Assembly: GCA_050952225.1 (NCBI GenBank) | Contig: JBMNKL010000001.1 | Location: 620,001 to 684,000 of the forward strand | Length of the DNA: 64,000 bases | Direction: 5' to 3' | From: JBMNKL01 sp050952225 | GTDB lineage: Bacteria > Bacillota > Clostridia > Acetivibrionales > DTU013 | Position numbers and translations under genes: made by a program | In this document: positions 37,252-46,348 of the stretch, piece by piece | Numbering within the stretch: position 1 is the stretch's first letter | How the letters are laid out: each line of letters opens with the position of its first letter | The notes under the pieces: generated by a model | Seen by the model: the letters and a program-made list of their open reading frames with translations, nothing else | Told to the model about the DNA's origin: nothing | Database searches by the model: none

Positions 37252-37539
37252 ATGAATATAAGCACGTATTTCATACCGGTATTTGCCATCGGCGTAGGTT
37301 TTGTAATAACAATAACCGCAATTTTGGCGGATGCGATTTCGAAGTATAAGCTGAAAAAAGAACAGATAAAGGCGGATGCCATGGTCAGGGCGGAAGAAAT
37401 CAGGGCAAGGAACCAGCTTGAGTTGGAAAAATTGATGTGCCAGGGCCAGGAAAAAGCTGCGTATGGCACCGGTTACAGCAGTGAACCCGTGCAATACTAC
37501 GAGGAAGAACCAAAACGAAAAGGCAGGGTAAGAGAATAA
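37252..37539 (+). CDS. Small membrane-anchored protein of unknown function
   Basis: 95 aa. One N-terminal transmembrane helix (VFAIGVGFVITITAILADAI, about 9-28) is followed by a charged, probably coiled-coil segment (KLKKEQIKADAMVRAEEIRA) and a basic tail. I do not recognise the family. Topology would leave the helical part in the cytoplasm. Its stop codon is part of the terminator stem that follows. Confidence 0.65.
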   Translation: MNISTYFIPVFAIGVGFVITITAILADAISKYKLKKEQIKADAMVRAEEIRARNQLELEKLMCQGQEKAAYGTGYSSEPVQYYEEEPKRKGRVRE

Positions 37540-37567
37540 CGGCGATAACGCCGTTATATTTCTTTTT
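37537..37567. terminator. Terminator between convergent genes
   Basis: TAACGGCG and CGCCGTTA pair around ATAA and are followed by TATTTCTTTTTT. It serves the small membrane protein gene; the reverse-strand glycerate kinase ends about 45 bp further on. Confidence 0.8.
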
Positions 37568-37609
37568 TAAACGCAAATAACCCATCAGAATGTTGTCCAT
37601 AAGCACGTC

Positions 37610-38848
37610 TTATCTTTTAATAAGCACTACCGAGATATCGTTAACATTGGTGCCTGTAGGGCCTGTTATAATAAGCCCGTTGCATGCCTTAAGGGCATTA
37701 TAGGCATCGTTGTTTTCCAGTGTATCGAATATACTTATACCTTTATCGGCAAGTATTTTTTTTGTATTTGTATCCACATAACCTCCCGCCGCGTCTGTCG
37801 GGCCGTCTGTTCCGTCTGAGCCTATTGAAAATACGGCTACATCCTTAAGGCCGGATATTCCGTCCGCAGCGGCAAGAGCCAGCTCCTGGTTTCTGCCTCC
37901 TTTTCCCTTGCCTTTCAGTTGCACGACAGTTTCACCGCCCGCTATGAAAGCGAGCGACTTTTCCGATGAATTATAGTACTGTGCGATGGAAGCAAGAAAA
38001 CTTCCCGCTTCCCGTGCCTGGCACCTGAGGCTTGCTGTTAGTATAACCGGTTCATAACCGAGTTCTTTGCAGGTTTTTTCCGCTGCTGTGCAAAGCTGGG
38101 TGACGCTTCCTGTAACTTTTGTTTTTACATTTGTCAATGAAGAAGGGGTTTCTCTGCCGAGCAACTCCTTGACTTCTTCAGGCACTTCGATTGCATATTT
38201 CTTTATTATATCAAGTGCTTGCTGCGATGTGGACGTATCGGGGTAAGCAGGTCCTGAGGCTATCATGTCCAGCGGATCGCCGATAATATCAGACAGTACT
38301 ATGGAGAATACCTGCGCCGGTTCGCAAAGCTTTGCGAACTTTCCGCCTTTGACCGCCGACAGGCGCTTGCGGATTGTATTTATCTCCACGATATCCGCGC
38401 CGGAGGCAAGAAGCTTTTTTGTCAGCTCTTCAAGCATGTTTCCGGGAATCAGGGGCTTCTCAAACAAAGCTGAGCCGCCTCCGGAAATAAGAAACAAGAC
38501 CTTATCATCGGGGCTTAATCCTGAAACCATCTTTATCGCTTCTTCTGTCGCAGAAAATGAGTTTGAGTCGGGTATGGGATGGCCTGCTTCAAAGATGCGA
38601 ACATTTGGCAAATTTCCCTGGGAATGGCCATATTTTGTAATCACCACTCCATCGTTTATCCTGTCGTCAAGGATTTCGCACGAAGCCTTTGCCATGGACC
38701 ATGCCGCTTTGCCTATGGCCACCAGCAACAGTTTTCCGCCCGGCAGGGAAAAGTCTTCGCTTTGCAATGCTTTTTTAACTGCGTTATGAGGTAGTGCGGC
38801 ATTGATAGCGGCTTCTATTATCTTATTTGCATCTTCCCTTAAGCCCAC
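37610..38848 (-). CDS. Glycerate 2-kinase (GckA/MOFRL type)
   Basis: 412 aa from a GTG preceded by AAGGGGGAC; an upstream TTG is a poorer start. All canonical segments are present: AIGKAAWSMAKA near 44, EAGHPIPDSNS near 87, SGGGSALFEKP near 122, SDIIGDPLDMIASGPAYPD near 205, KGGRNQELAL near 315 and IGSDGTDGPTDAAGG near 337. Known members phosphorylate D-glycerate at C2, feeding lower glycolysis. It is monocistronic as far as can be seen. Its complete motifs contrast with the divergent homologue at 2123-3613. Confidence 0.92.
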   Translation of the reverse strand: MGLREDANKIIEAAINAALPHNAVKKALQSEDFSLPGGKLLLVAIGKAAWSMAKASCEILDDRINDGVVITKYGHSQGNLPNVRIFEAGHPIPDSNSFSATEEAIKMVSGLSPDDKVLFLISGGGSALFEKPLIPGNMLEELTKKLLASGADIVEINTIRKRLSAVKGGKFAKLCEPAQVFSIVLSDIIGDPLDMIASGPAYPDTSTSQQALDIIKKYAIEVPEEVKELLGRETPSSLTNVKTKVTGSVTQLCTAAEKTCKELGYEPVILTASLRCQAREAGSFLASIAQYYNSSEKSLAFIAGGETVVQLKGKGKGGRNQELALAAADGISGLKDVAVFSIGSDGTDGPTDAAGGYVDTNTKKILADKGISIFDTLENNDAYNALKACNGLIITGPTGTNVNDISVVLIKR

Positions 38849-39055
38849 GATAATGTCCCCCTTCCCGTTTTTAAACAAATGAAAACAAGTGCCTTGGCGC
38901 TTTGCCTGACCGTTCCATATTAATATAATAGAAAAAGGTATACCGGGTCAAGATTTCCGGAAAACACAGCATATTTATGTACACTGTTAATGAGCCGGCT
39001 CGCCATACCGGATTGTGCAATTATAAAAAAGACTGTAAAAAATTCATTTTGGTAC

Positions 39056-39084
39056 TTGCATTGTTCTTTTCCTTGTAGTAAAAT
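39056..39084 (+). promoter_or_regulatory. Predicted promoter of the S10-spc ribosomal operon
   Basis: TTGCAT and TAAAAT are separated by 17 bp. It lies about 350 bases before rpsJ, leaving a long structured leader. The 38849-39055 interval has no gene. Confidence 0.6.
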
Positions 39085-39237
39085 ATCACTTGCTGTGACA
39101 TGGCATACGATGATGCGAAAGATTGCTATTCTTTGAAATAGGGAACTTTCGTGGAGAATGTCCGATTCATGAAACCGGGCGACAAGTCACTGTACATTTT
39201 GCAAGAGCACAGAAATGTGTTTGTTTGTAAAGTACAG

Positions 39238-39283
39238 CCCAGGTTTTACAGGCCGAAAGGCCGTGTAAACAGCCTGGGTTTTT
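39238..39283 (+). terminator. Leader terminator (attenuator candidate) before rpsJ
   Basis: A long compound hairpin: CCCAGG with CCTGGG, TTTACA with TGTAAA, and GGCC GAAA GGCC at the tip, followed by GTTTTT. Immediately upstream, CTGTAC (39190-39195) can pair with GTACAG (39232-39237). A terminator between the promoter and the first ribosomal gene suggests regulated read-through, typical of ribosomal-protein leaders. I cannot assign it to a named RNA family. Confidence 0.65.
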
Positions 39284-39431
39284 AAAGCAGCCAAACAGGA
39301 AACACCCGGCATAGTGTACAGGTAAAATGCTTGTTGTACGTAATCACGACGGGGTGCCAGGCCCCGGACAGGCGCAAGGTGATGCCGCTTGTTCGGAAAG
39401 AGCGCCCTGACACATGACAGGAGGTTATTGT

Positions 39432-39743
39432 ATGGCAAACAACCAAAAAATCAGAATCAGGCTGAAAGCATTTGATCACCAGGTACTTGACCAGTCGGCC
39501 GAGAAAATTGTTGATACGGCAAAGAGGACCGGTGCTCAAGTTTCAGGGCCGGTGCCGCTTCCGACACACAAGGAGATCGTGACAATACTGAGGGCGCCTC
39601 ACAAGTATAAAGATGCGCGGGAGCAATTTGAAATGAGAACTCATAAGAGGCTGATAGATATACTGATGCCGACGCCGAAAACGGTCGACGCGTTAATGAG
39701 GCTTGATTTGCCGGCCGGTGTTGACATTGAAATCAAGCTGTAA
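39432..39743 (+). CDS. rpsJ: 30S ribosomal protein S10
   Basis: 103 aa, ATG at 39432 after ACAGGAGG. KIRIRLKAFDHQVLDQSA and FEMRTHKRLIDILMPTPKTVDALM are the family core. S10 is in the 30S head and also works with NusB in antitermination. It is the first gene of the cluster, without rpsG, fusA or tuf directly before it, so the str genes lie elsewhere. Confidence 0.97.
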   Translation: MANNQKIRIRLKAFDHQVLDQSAEKIVDTAKRTGAQVSGPVPLPTHKEIVTILRAPHKYKDAREQFEMRTHKRLIDILMPTPKTVDALMRLDLPAGVDIEIKL

Positions 39744-39842
39744 GAAGTCCGGCAGGCCCGCAGTTGGTTTTGTCGTTTGCGGCCGGATGGGAGATCATGT
39801 TCGCAAGGTATTGTGAACCAATGATATTTAGGAGGTAAGTAA

Positions 39843-40483
39843 ATGAACAAGTTTATTCTTGGCAAGAAAATTGGTATGACGCAATTATTTGATGAAAACG
39901 GACTTGTAATACCCGTAACCGTTATTCAAGCGGGTCCATGCGCCGTTGTCCAGAAAAAGACATATGAAAATGACGGTTATAAGGCTATAAGGCTGGGTTT
40001 TGAGGAATTCCCGGAGAAGAAGCTTAATCGGCCGGAGAAGGGTTTGTTTGCGAAAATCAAGGTAGCTCCAAGAAGGCATCTCAGGGAATTCAGAACGGAA
40101 AACATCGACAAGTACGAGAGTCGGGCAGGATATCAAGGTTGCGGATATGTTCAGCGCCGGGGACAGGGTCGATGTTAGCGGCATTTCCAAGGGTAAAGGC
40201 TACCAGGGAGTCATTAAAAGGCATGGGCAAAAAATCGGAGCGGAAACCCACGGATCAATGTATCACAGGAGAGTTGGTTCAATGGGCGCCGGATCCAGCC
40301 CGGGCAGAGTTTTTAAGGGAAAGAAGTTGCCGGGTCATATGGGAGCGGATAAGGTTACTGTTCAAAACCTGGATGTTGTCAAGGTTGATAGCGAAAGGAA
40401 CCTGCTGCTGGTCAAAGGGGCAGTCCCCGGACCGAGGGGCGGTCTTATCGTCGTGAAGAGAAACCGTCAAATCCGGCAGGTAA
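39843..40483 (+). CDS. rplC: 50S ribosomal protein L3, two apparent frameshifts
   Basis: Begins MNKFILGKKIGMTQLF after TTAGGAGG. The frame breaks at 40116-40119 (GAGA before GTCGGG) and continues as VGQDIKVADMFSAGDRVDV..., with the core GKGYQGVIKRHG and GRVFKGKKLPGHMG. A second extra base at 40456-40459 (AAGA) hides the true end: with it removed the protein ends KETVKSGR and stops at TAA 40481-40483. As deposited, L3 runs in frame into L4, which is an artefact. L3 helps start 50S assembly and lies near the peptidyl transferase centre. Confidence 0.9.
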
Positions 40484-40506
40484 TTAGGATGGGAGGAGAA
40501 TCGATT

Positions 40507-41134
40507 ATGCCAAAGGTTGATGTGTACAACATGAAAGGCGAGACAGTCGGGCAGATTGAATTAAATGACGAAATTTTCGGAATAGATGTCAATAAGAATG
40601 CTATGCATATCGCCGTACAAAACCAATTAGCAAACAAAAGGCAGGGTACGCATTCCACCAAGACCAGAAGCGAGGTCAGGGGCGGCGGTGCGAAGCCTTG
40701 GAGACAAAAAGGCACGGGCAGGGCGAGACATGGCAGCATCCGTTCCGCCCAGTGGGTTAAGGGTGGTATAGTGTTTGGACCCAAGCCCAGGAGATTATTC
40801 ATATACGCTGCCTAAAAAACTTAAAAAGCTTGCGCTGAAATCGGCGCTTTCATCCAAGGTTGCCGATAATGAAATTCTTGTTCTGGACCAGTTGAATTTT
40901 GACAATATCAAAACTAAACAAATGGTAGGCGTATTGAACTCATTAAAAGTAGATAAAAGCGCATTGATAGTTCTTGACGGGAAAAATGAAAATGTCGAAA
41001 AGTCGGCAAGAAATATTCCGGGCGTGAAGACGGCGCTTGTAAATACCATTAATGTATTTGATATTCTGAAACATGATAAATTTATCATCACCAAAGACGC
41101 GGTTGAAAAAGTCGAGGAGGTGTATGCAAGGTGA
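40507..41134 (+). CDS. rplD: 50S ribosomal protein L4, one apparent frameshift
   Basis: Begins MPKVDVYNMKGETVGQIEL after GGGAGGAG. The extended loop region GTHSTKTRSEVRGGGAKPWRQKGTGRARHG is typical (key residues only). An extra base at 40789-40792 (AGGA before GATTAT) breaks the sequence at FGPKPR|DYSYTLPKKLKKLAL. After the break it continues normally to the end, which overlaps the rplW start by four bases. L4 lines the exit tunnel and in some bacteria represses this operon. Confidence 0.92.
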
Positions 41135-41484
41135 AAAGTCCCGAAGACATTATTATAAGGCCTTATATAACGGAAAAAAGCAATTTTGAAGTGGCAAACG
41201 GTAAATACACCTTCGTTGTTGACGGCAAGGCGACAAAGGTTGAAATCAAACAGGCTGCTGAAAAGCTTTTTCAGGTAAAGGTGCTGGAAGTAAATACAAT
41301 GAATTATAAAGGAAAGCTAAAGAGGATGGGAGTCCACGTCGGCCCCAGGCCGAACTGGAAAAAGGCAGTCATTAAAATCGACCTGGATCCCAAGCCGGAA
41401 ACCTACCTTGAAAAAGGCGGCAAGGAAGTAGCCAATACAAGGAAGTATAAAACAAGTATAGAGGAGTACGGCGTAACGCAATAA
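41131..41484 (+). CDS. rplW: 50S ribosomal protein L23
   Basis: 117 aa from a GTG that overlaps the rplD stop (GTGA), so translation is coupled. IIRPYITEKS at the start and YKGKLKRMGVHVGPRPNWKKA are the family signatures. It sits at the tunnel exit, where trigger factor docks. There is a C-terminal extension of about 15 residues beyond the usual end. Confidence 0.95.
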   Translation: MKSPEDIIIRPYITEKSNFEVANGKYTFVVDGKATKVEIKQAAEKLFQVKVLEVNTMNYKGKLKRMGVHVGPRPNWKKAVIKIDLDPKPETYLEKGGKEVANTRKYKTSIEEYGVTQ

Positions 41485-41574
41485 GGCAGGACACGGTTCA
41501 GCGTGAAGCGGAACCATGTCCGGGGCAATGACTGAAAATGGTGTGCGAGTTTTTGAAATAAGGAGTGAGAAGAA

Positions 41575-42409
41575 ATGGCAGTGAAAAAATTTAGTCCTAC
41601 TTCTCCCGCCAGGAGGTTTATGACGGTTTCCACATTTGAGGAAATCACCAAGTCGAAACCGGAGAAATCTCTTGTAAAGACATTAAAGAAGACCGGCGGA
41701 AGAAATGCATACGGCAGGATTACCGTACGCCACAGGGGCGGCGGAACAAAACGCAAATACAGGATAATAGATTTTAAAAGGAACAAGGACGGCATAAAGG
41801 CGAAGAGTGGCCGCTATAGAATACGATCCGAACAGAACAGCGAATATCGCGCTTCTATATTACGTGGACGGAGAAAAGAGGTATATACTGGCGCCTGTAG
41901 GATTGAATGTCGGGGATATTGTCGAATCGGGCGCCGACGCGGATATTAAGCCGGGCAATACGCTTCCGCTGGTCAATATACCGGTAGGTACAATGATTCA
42001 CAATATAGAGCTTAAGCCCGGCAAAGGCGGACAGCTTGTCAGGTCTGCGGGAAATGCCGCCCAGCTTATGGCAAAGGAGGGCGATTACGCGCAGGTAAGG
42101 CTTCCGTCGGGTGAAGTAAGGATGATAAACATATTGTGCAAAGCGACCATCGGCCAGGTAGGCAATGTTGAACACGAGAATATTACTATCGGCAAGGCCG
42201 GCAGAAAGAGATGGATGGGAATCAGGCCATCGGTGCGCGGAGTCGCGATGAATCCGGTGGATCATCCTCACGGCGGCGGCGAAGGCAGATCTCCCATAGG
42301 AATGCCGAGCCCGGTTACTCCATGGGGCAAACCTACGCTTGGTTACAAGACAAGGAAGAAAAAGAAAAAATCCGATAAGTTCATAATCAAGAGAAGGAAT
42401 GAGAAATAA
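41575..42409 (+). CDS. rplB: 50S ribosomal protein L2, one apparent frameshift
   Basis: Begins MAVKKFSPTSPARRFMTV. RHRGGGTKRKYRIIDFKRNKDGI leads to the break at 41803-41806 (AAGA before GTGGCC). The other frame continues VAAIEYDPNRTANIALL through GGGEGRSPIGMPSPVTPWGKPTLG, which contains the histidine-rich active-centre loop (NPVDHPHGGG). With one base removed the length is about 277 aa, as expected. L2 is needed for subunit joining and peptidyl transfer. Confidence 0.93.
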
Positions 42410-42453
42410 TACGCGTTGAGTAACCGATGCAAGGAAAGGAGGACTGGCATCAA

Positions 42454-42737
42454 ATGGGCAGATCGCTAAAGAAGGGACCATATGTTGATTTAAAGCTCCT
42501 CAAGAAAATCGAGGATATGAACAAGACAAACGAGAAAAAGGTTATAAAAAGCTGGTCAAGAGCGTCAACAATATACCCCCAGATGGTGGGCATACTATTG
42601 CGATACATGACGGCAGGAAACATGTACCTGTATATATAACGGAGGACATGGTAGGGCATAAGCTTGGGGAATTCGCGCCGACCAGGACATTCAGGGGACA
42701 TGGCCATCACACGGAAAGATCCACTGCGCTCAAGTAA
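42454..42737 (+). CDS. rpsS: 30S ribosomal protein S19, one apparent frameshift
   Basis: Begins MGRSLKKGPYVDLKLLKKIE after AAAGGAGG. One base is missing after 42590: GTG GG- CAT, where the family has QMVGHTIAVHDGRKHVPVY. The second part runs through TEDMVGHKLGEFAPTRTFRGHG to a TAA at 42735. S19 contacts tRNA and the 16S head with S13. Confidence 0.92.
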
Positions 42738-42811
42738 GAGCCGGCCAGAAGCAGTTGACAGACAGGTAAATTGCGCAGTAACAGGCTTAATGCCGAAAGG
42801 AGGATTACCAG

Positions 42812-43303
42812 TTGGAAAAGAAGGTTAGATCAAAAGAAGAGCTTCTTAAGGAAAAGGATCAGATCCTGGATGAATATGGCAGGACGGTGAGACGATGCCG
42901 TAAACCCGCATTACTTACCAAAAAGGAGAAAAAGGCGCTCGGAATCGGTAAAGACGAAGGCAGGGCGCAGCTCAGGTATGCGAGGATATCTTCCAGGAAG
43001 GTAAAAATTGTACTTGATCTTATAAAAGGCAAACATATAGATGAGGCATATGGAATAGTCCGATATACACCCAAGGCCGCTTCCGAATTGATATACAAGC
43101 TTCTGAAATCGGCTGAGGCCAATGCTACAAATGATCCGAACAAGACTCTCAACAGAGACGAGCTTGTCGTAGCCGAGGCATATGCCACACAAGGTCCTAC
43201 GCTCAAAAGGATAATGCCTAGGGCAAGGGGCAGGGCAAACAGGATCAGGAAGAGGACCAGCCATATTACGGTGGTATTAAAAGAGAGGCAAGCCGTCAAG
43301 TAG
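42812..43303 (+). CDS. rplV: 50S ribosomal protein L22 with N-terminal extension
   Basis: 163 aa from a TTG eight bases after AAAGGAGG. The conserved L22 domain begins near residue 50 (RAQLRYARISSRKVKIVLDLIKG) and ends with the beta-hairpin sequence LKRIMPRARGRANRIRKRTSHI that lines the exit tunnel. The first 50 residues (KSKEELL-like, highly charged) are an extra segment not found in E. coli or Bacillus L22. The start is supported by spacing, so the extension is likely real. Confidence 0.93.
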   Translation: MEKKVRSKEELLKEKDQILDEYGRTVRRCRKPALLTKKEKKALGIGKDEGRAQLRYARISSRKVKIVLDLIKGKHIDEAYGIVRYTPKAASELIYKLLKSAEANATNDPNKTLNRDELVVAEAYATQGPTLKRIMPRARGRANRIRKRTSHITVVLKERQAVK

Positions 43304-43364
43304 CAGCGGGTAGCGGGCCGACCGGCACAAGATGCCGGGAGTACGTTCAGAAGGAGGTTTGATG

Positions 43365-44035
43365 ATGGGCCAGAAAGGTAAACCCACATGGATTGAGAGT
43401 AGGAATAATAAAGGACTGGGATACCAAGTGGTATGCCAGCGACAAAAACTTCGGCGATTTGTTGGTTGAAGACAATAAAATCAGGAAGCATATAAAAGAT
43501 AAATTGTATACTGCAGGCATATCAAGAATAGAAATCGAAAGGGCGGCAAACAAGGTAAAGGTCAATGTTCATACGGCCAAGCCCGGTTTGGTTATAGGCA
43601 AGGGAGGAGCCGGCATTGAGGAGCTCCGAAAGGAGACTTGAGAACCTTACGGGCAAGGGCGTCCTTGTTAATATTACGGAAATAAAGACGCCCGAGATAG
43701 ATGCGCATCTGGTAGCAGAGAATATTGCCGCACAGCTTGAAAAGAGGATTTCGTTCAGAAGGGCAATGAAGCAGGCAATGTCAAGGGCAATGAAACTTGG
43801 CGCAAAGGGTATAAAAACATCTGTTTCCGGCAGGCTTGGCGGAGCCGAGATTGCAAGGACGGAGCACTACCATGAAGGCACCATACCGCTTCAAACTTTA
43901 AGAGCTGATATAGACTATGGTTTTGCCGAAGCAAACACGACTTACGGAAAAATCGGTGTAAAGACCTGGATATATAAAGGCGAAGTGCTGCCCGCCGCCA
44001 AGAAGGAAAAGAAAGCGGAAGGGGGCGACCAATAA
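43365..44035 (+). CDS. rpsC: 30S ribosomal protein S3, two apparent frameshifts
   Basis: Starts at ATG 43365 after AGAAGGAGG as MGQK, then one extra base (AAAG, 43374-43377) before VNPHGLRVGIIKDWD. The KH domain follows (PGLVIGKGGAGIEELRKE), interrupted by another extra base at 43633-43636 (GAGA before CTTGAG). The C-terminal domain is intact (KTSVSGRLGGAEIARTE, YGKIGVKTWIYKGE). S3 guards the mRNA entry channel. The total corrected length is about 222 aa. Confidence 0.92.
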
Positions 44036-44475
44036 TGTTAATGCCGAAAAGGGTAAAACGCAGAAGAGTGCACAGGGGAAGAATGAAAGGTATCGCTTCC
44101 AGGGGAAATTTCCTGGCATACGGTCAATATGGCTTGCAGGCGCGTGAACCCGGATGGGTCACAAGCAACCAGATTGAAGCAGCCAGGATTGCAATGACCC
44201 GTTTTATAAAGAGGGGCGGCCAGGTTTGGATCAAAATATTCCCTGACAAGCCGGTTACGAAGAAACCTGCCGAGACACGCATGGGCAGCGGCAAAGGTTC
44301 GCCTGAATACTGGGTTGCGGTTGTTAAACCCGGCAGAGTATTATTTGAAATTGCGGGAGTATCGGAAGAGACGGCAAGAGAAGCTATGAGGCTGGCTATG
44401 CACAAGCTTCCGATAAAATGCAAGTTTATAGCCCGCAACAATGAAATGGGTGGTGACTCGAATGAAAGCCAGTGA
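44035..44475 (+). CDS. rplP: 50S ribosomal protein L16
   Basis: 146 aa. MLMPKRVKRRRVHRGRMKG is the typical Firmicutes start and overlaps the rpsC stop by one base. RMGSGKGSPEYWVAVVKPGR near 83 is the loop near the peptidyl transferase centre. The frame is uninterrupted and overlaps rpmC by 14 bp. Confidence 0.96.
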   Translation: MLMPKRVKRRRVHRGRMKGIASRGNFLAYGQYGLQAREPGWVTSNQIEAARIAMTRFIKRGGQVWIKIFPDKPVTKKPAETRMGSGKGSPEYWVAVVKPGRVLFEIAGVSEETAREAMRLAMHKLPIKCKFIARNNEMGGDSNESQ

Positions 44476-44665
44476 ATTGAGGGATAAAACGCAGGAAGAG
44501 CTTCAGAAGGAACTGGGCGAACTCAAGTCGGAATTGTTCAAGCTGCGTTTCCAGCTTGTTACGAACCAGCTTGAGAATCCGATGAAGCTGAAGGATGTTA
44601 AGAGATCGATCGCCAGGGTTAAAACAGTAATGAGAGAGAGAGAGATTAAGGGAATACAGGCTTGA
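44462..44665 (+). CDS. rpmC: 50S ribosomal protein L29
   Basis: 67 aa from an ATG inside the end of rplP, with GGGTGGTG upstream. MKASELRDKTQEELQKELGE and FQLVTNQLENPMKLKDVKRS mark the two helices of L29. It lies at the tunnel exit beside L23. Confidence 0.95.
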   Translation: MKASELRDKTQEELQKELGELKSELFKLRFQLVTNQLENPMKLKDVKRSIARVKTVMREREIKGIQA

Positions 44666-44693
44666 AAAGGATTGGTGAAAGGAGGTATCCTTC

Positions 44694-44952
44694 TTGGCAG
44701 AAAGAGCGTTGAGGAAAAGCCAGGATAGGCAAAGTGGTCAGCGACAAAATGGACAAGACAATTGTCGTTGCGATAGAAACAAGCGTAAAACACCCTTTGT
44801 ACAAGAAAATCATTAAAAGGACTTATAAGCTGAAAGCTCATGATGAAAAAAATGAATGCGCTGTCGGCGATAAAGTAAAGGTGATGGAGACTCGCCCGCT
44901 TAGCAAGGAAAAAAGGTGGAGGCTTGTCGAGATCATTGAAAAGGCTCGCTAG
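44694..44952 (+). CDS. rpsQ: 30S ribosomal protein S17, one apparent frameshift
   Basis: A TTG at 44694, nine bases after AAAGGAGG, gives MAERALRK. An extra base follows at 44718-44721 (AGCC), after which the frame continues RIGKVVSDKMDKTIVVAIET to the end. Without correction the protein would lack its first 12 residues or start internally at a GTG. The OB-fold binding 16S helices 7 and 11 is complete. Confidence 0.9.
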
Positions 44953-44991
44953 AGGCAAATGCTTATAGTAAATGGAAGGAGGTACTGGTTT

Positions 44992-45360
44992 ATGATACAG
45001 GTCCAGTCCATGCTAAAATCAGCGGATAATACCGGGGCCAAAGAAATGATGTGCATCAAGGTTTTAGGCGGTTCCCGGAGAAAATATGCCAACATAGGCG
45101 ACGTGGTTGTCGCTACGGTTAAAAATGCAACACCCGGTGGAGTTGTTAAAAAAGGCGAGATAGTAAGATGTGTCATCGTGCGTTCCAAGAAAGGCGTAAG
45201 AAGGCCCGATGGTTCATATATCAAGTTTGACGAAAACGCTGCGGTTATTATCAAGGAAGATAAAAACCCCAGGGGAACACGAATATTTGGCCCTGTTGCG
45301 AGAGAGTTGAGAGAAAAGGAGTATATGAAGATCCTCTCGCTTGCGCCGGAAGTTTTATAA
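44992..45360 (+). CDS. rplN: 50S ribosomal protein L14
   Basis: 122 aa; the ATG at 44992 is seven bases after GGAGGT. MIQVQSMLKSADNTGAKE and GEIVRCVIVRSKKGVRRPDGSY are family motifs. It binds near the factor site and L19. Length is exactly that of the family. Confidence 0.97.
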   Translation: MIQVQSMLKSADNTGAKEMMCIKVLGGSRRKYANIGDVVVATVKNATPGGVVKKGEIVRCVIVRSKKGVRRPDGSYIKFDENAAVIIKEDKNPRGTRIFGPVARELREKEYMKILSLAPEVL

Positions 45361-45378
45361 GGGAGGAGGCGGCTTGAA

Positions 45379-45726
45379 TTGGCGAGAAAAGTGCATGTAA
45401 AAACGGGAGATACGGTATACATTCTTTCAGGCAAGGATAAAGGGAAAAAAGGAAAGGTGCTTGACGTAATTCCCGATGAGATGAAGGTGATTGTCGAAGG
45501 TGTAAATATAAACACTAAGCATAAAAAACCAAGAGGACGAAACCAGGAGGGCGGTATTATACACCAGGAATCCCCCATCAGCAGTTCAAAAGTAATGCTG
45601 GTTTGCGGGAAGTGCAAGGCACCTACGAAAATATCACGCGTAGTGCTTGAAGACGGTCAGAAGAATCGCGTTTGCAAAAGATGCGGAGAGATCATAGACA
45701 CTCTGAAAGAATCAAAAGCAGAATAG
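45379..45726 (+). CDS. rplX: 50S ribosomal protein L24, zinc-ribbon form
   Basis: 115 aa from a TTG after GGGAGGAGG. The KOW motif is in GDTVYILSGKDKGKKGKVL. A C-terminal pair of CxxC motifs (CGKCKAPTKIS and CKRCGE) forms a probable zinc ribbon, a variant found in Clostridia and some other phyla. L24 initiates 50S assembly. Confidence 0.95.
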   Translation: MARKVHVKTGDTVYILSGKDKGKKGKVLDVIPDEMKVIVEGVNINTKHKKPRGRNQEGGIIHQESPISSSKVMLVCGKCKAPTKISRVVLEDGQKNRVCKRCGEIIDTLKESKAE

Positions 45727-45757
45727 GCTATTCTTCCTGAAAGGAGGTTAAGGTTTA

Positions 45758-46300
45758 ATGACCAGACTTAAAGAGAAATATATCAATGAAGTAATTCCGG
45801 CAATGCAGGAAAAGTTTAAATATAAAAGCCCCATGCAGATACCCAGGCTGGAAAAGGTTGTACTAAACATGGGAGTAGGAGAGGCCAAGGATAACCCGAA
45901 GGCCATGGATGCCGCAGTGAACGACTTGGCTGCCATTACAGGGCAAAGGCCTGTTGTAACGAAAGCAAAGAAGTCCATCGCAAACTTTAAGCTGAGGCAG
46001 GGAATGAGCGTAGGCTGCAAGGTGACCCTGCGCGGCGGCAGGATGTACCATTTCGTTGATAAACTGTTTAATGCGGCCCTTCCACGCGTAAGGGACTTCA
46101 GGGGGGTATCGGCAAATTCTTTTGACGGCAGGGGCAACTATACGCTGGGCGTAAGGGATCAGCTGATATTTCCTGAAATAGATTATGACAAGGTAGATAA
46201 GGCAAGGGGAATGGATATCGTTTTCGTCACGACGGCCAAAACGGACGAGGAAGCCAGGGAGCTCCTCAAGCTCCTGGGAATGCCGTTCAGGCAGGCATGA
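45758..46300 (+). CDS. rplE: 50S ribosomal protein L5
   Basis: 180 aa, ATG after AAAGGAGG. LEKVVLNMGVGEAKDNPKA, KSIANFKLRQGMSVGCKVTLRG and RDFRGVSANSFDGRGNYTLG are characteristic. L5 binds 5S rRNA and contacts the P-site tRNA. No break is seen in the frame. Confidence 0.97.
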   Translation: MTRLKEKYINEVIPAMQEKFKYKSPMQIPRLEKVVLNMGVGEAKDNPKAMDAAVNDLAAITGQRPVVTKAKKSIANFKLRQGMSVGCKVTLRGGRMYHFVDKLFNAALPRVRDFRGVSANSFDGRGNYTLGVRDQLIFPEIDYDKVDKARGMDIVFVTTAKTDEEARELLKLLGMPFRQA

Positions 46301-46348
46301 ATGGGGTAGAATGTCCACGGTTCAAAAGGATTCGGAAGGAGGATAAGC

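Noticed and set aside
40147..40815. Apparent L3-L4 fusion protein
   Set aside because: L4 has its own ribosome-binding site and ATG. Removing one base at 40456-40459 restores a normal L3 ending KETVKSGR and a stop, so the fusion is a frame artefact.
39843..44952. Programmed frameshifting in ribosomal protein genes
   Set aside because: Too many independent genes, no shared slippery sequence or stimulatory structure, both plus and minus events, and a simpler wobble-site consensus explanation.
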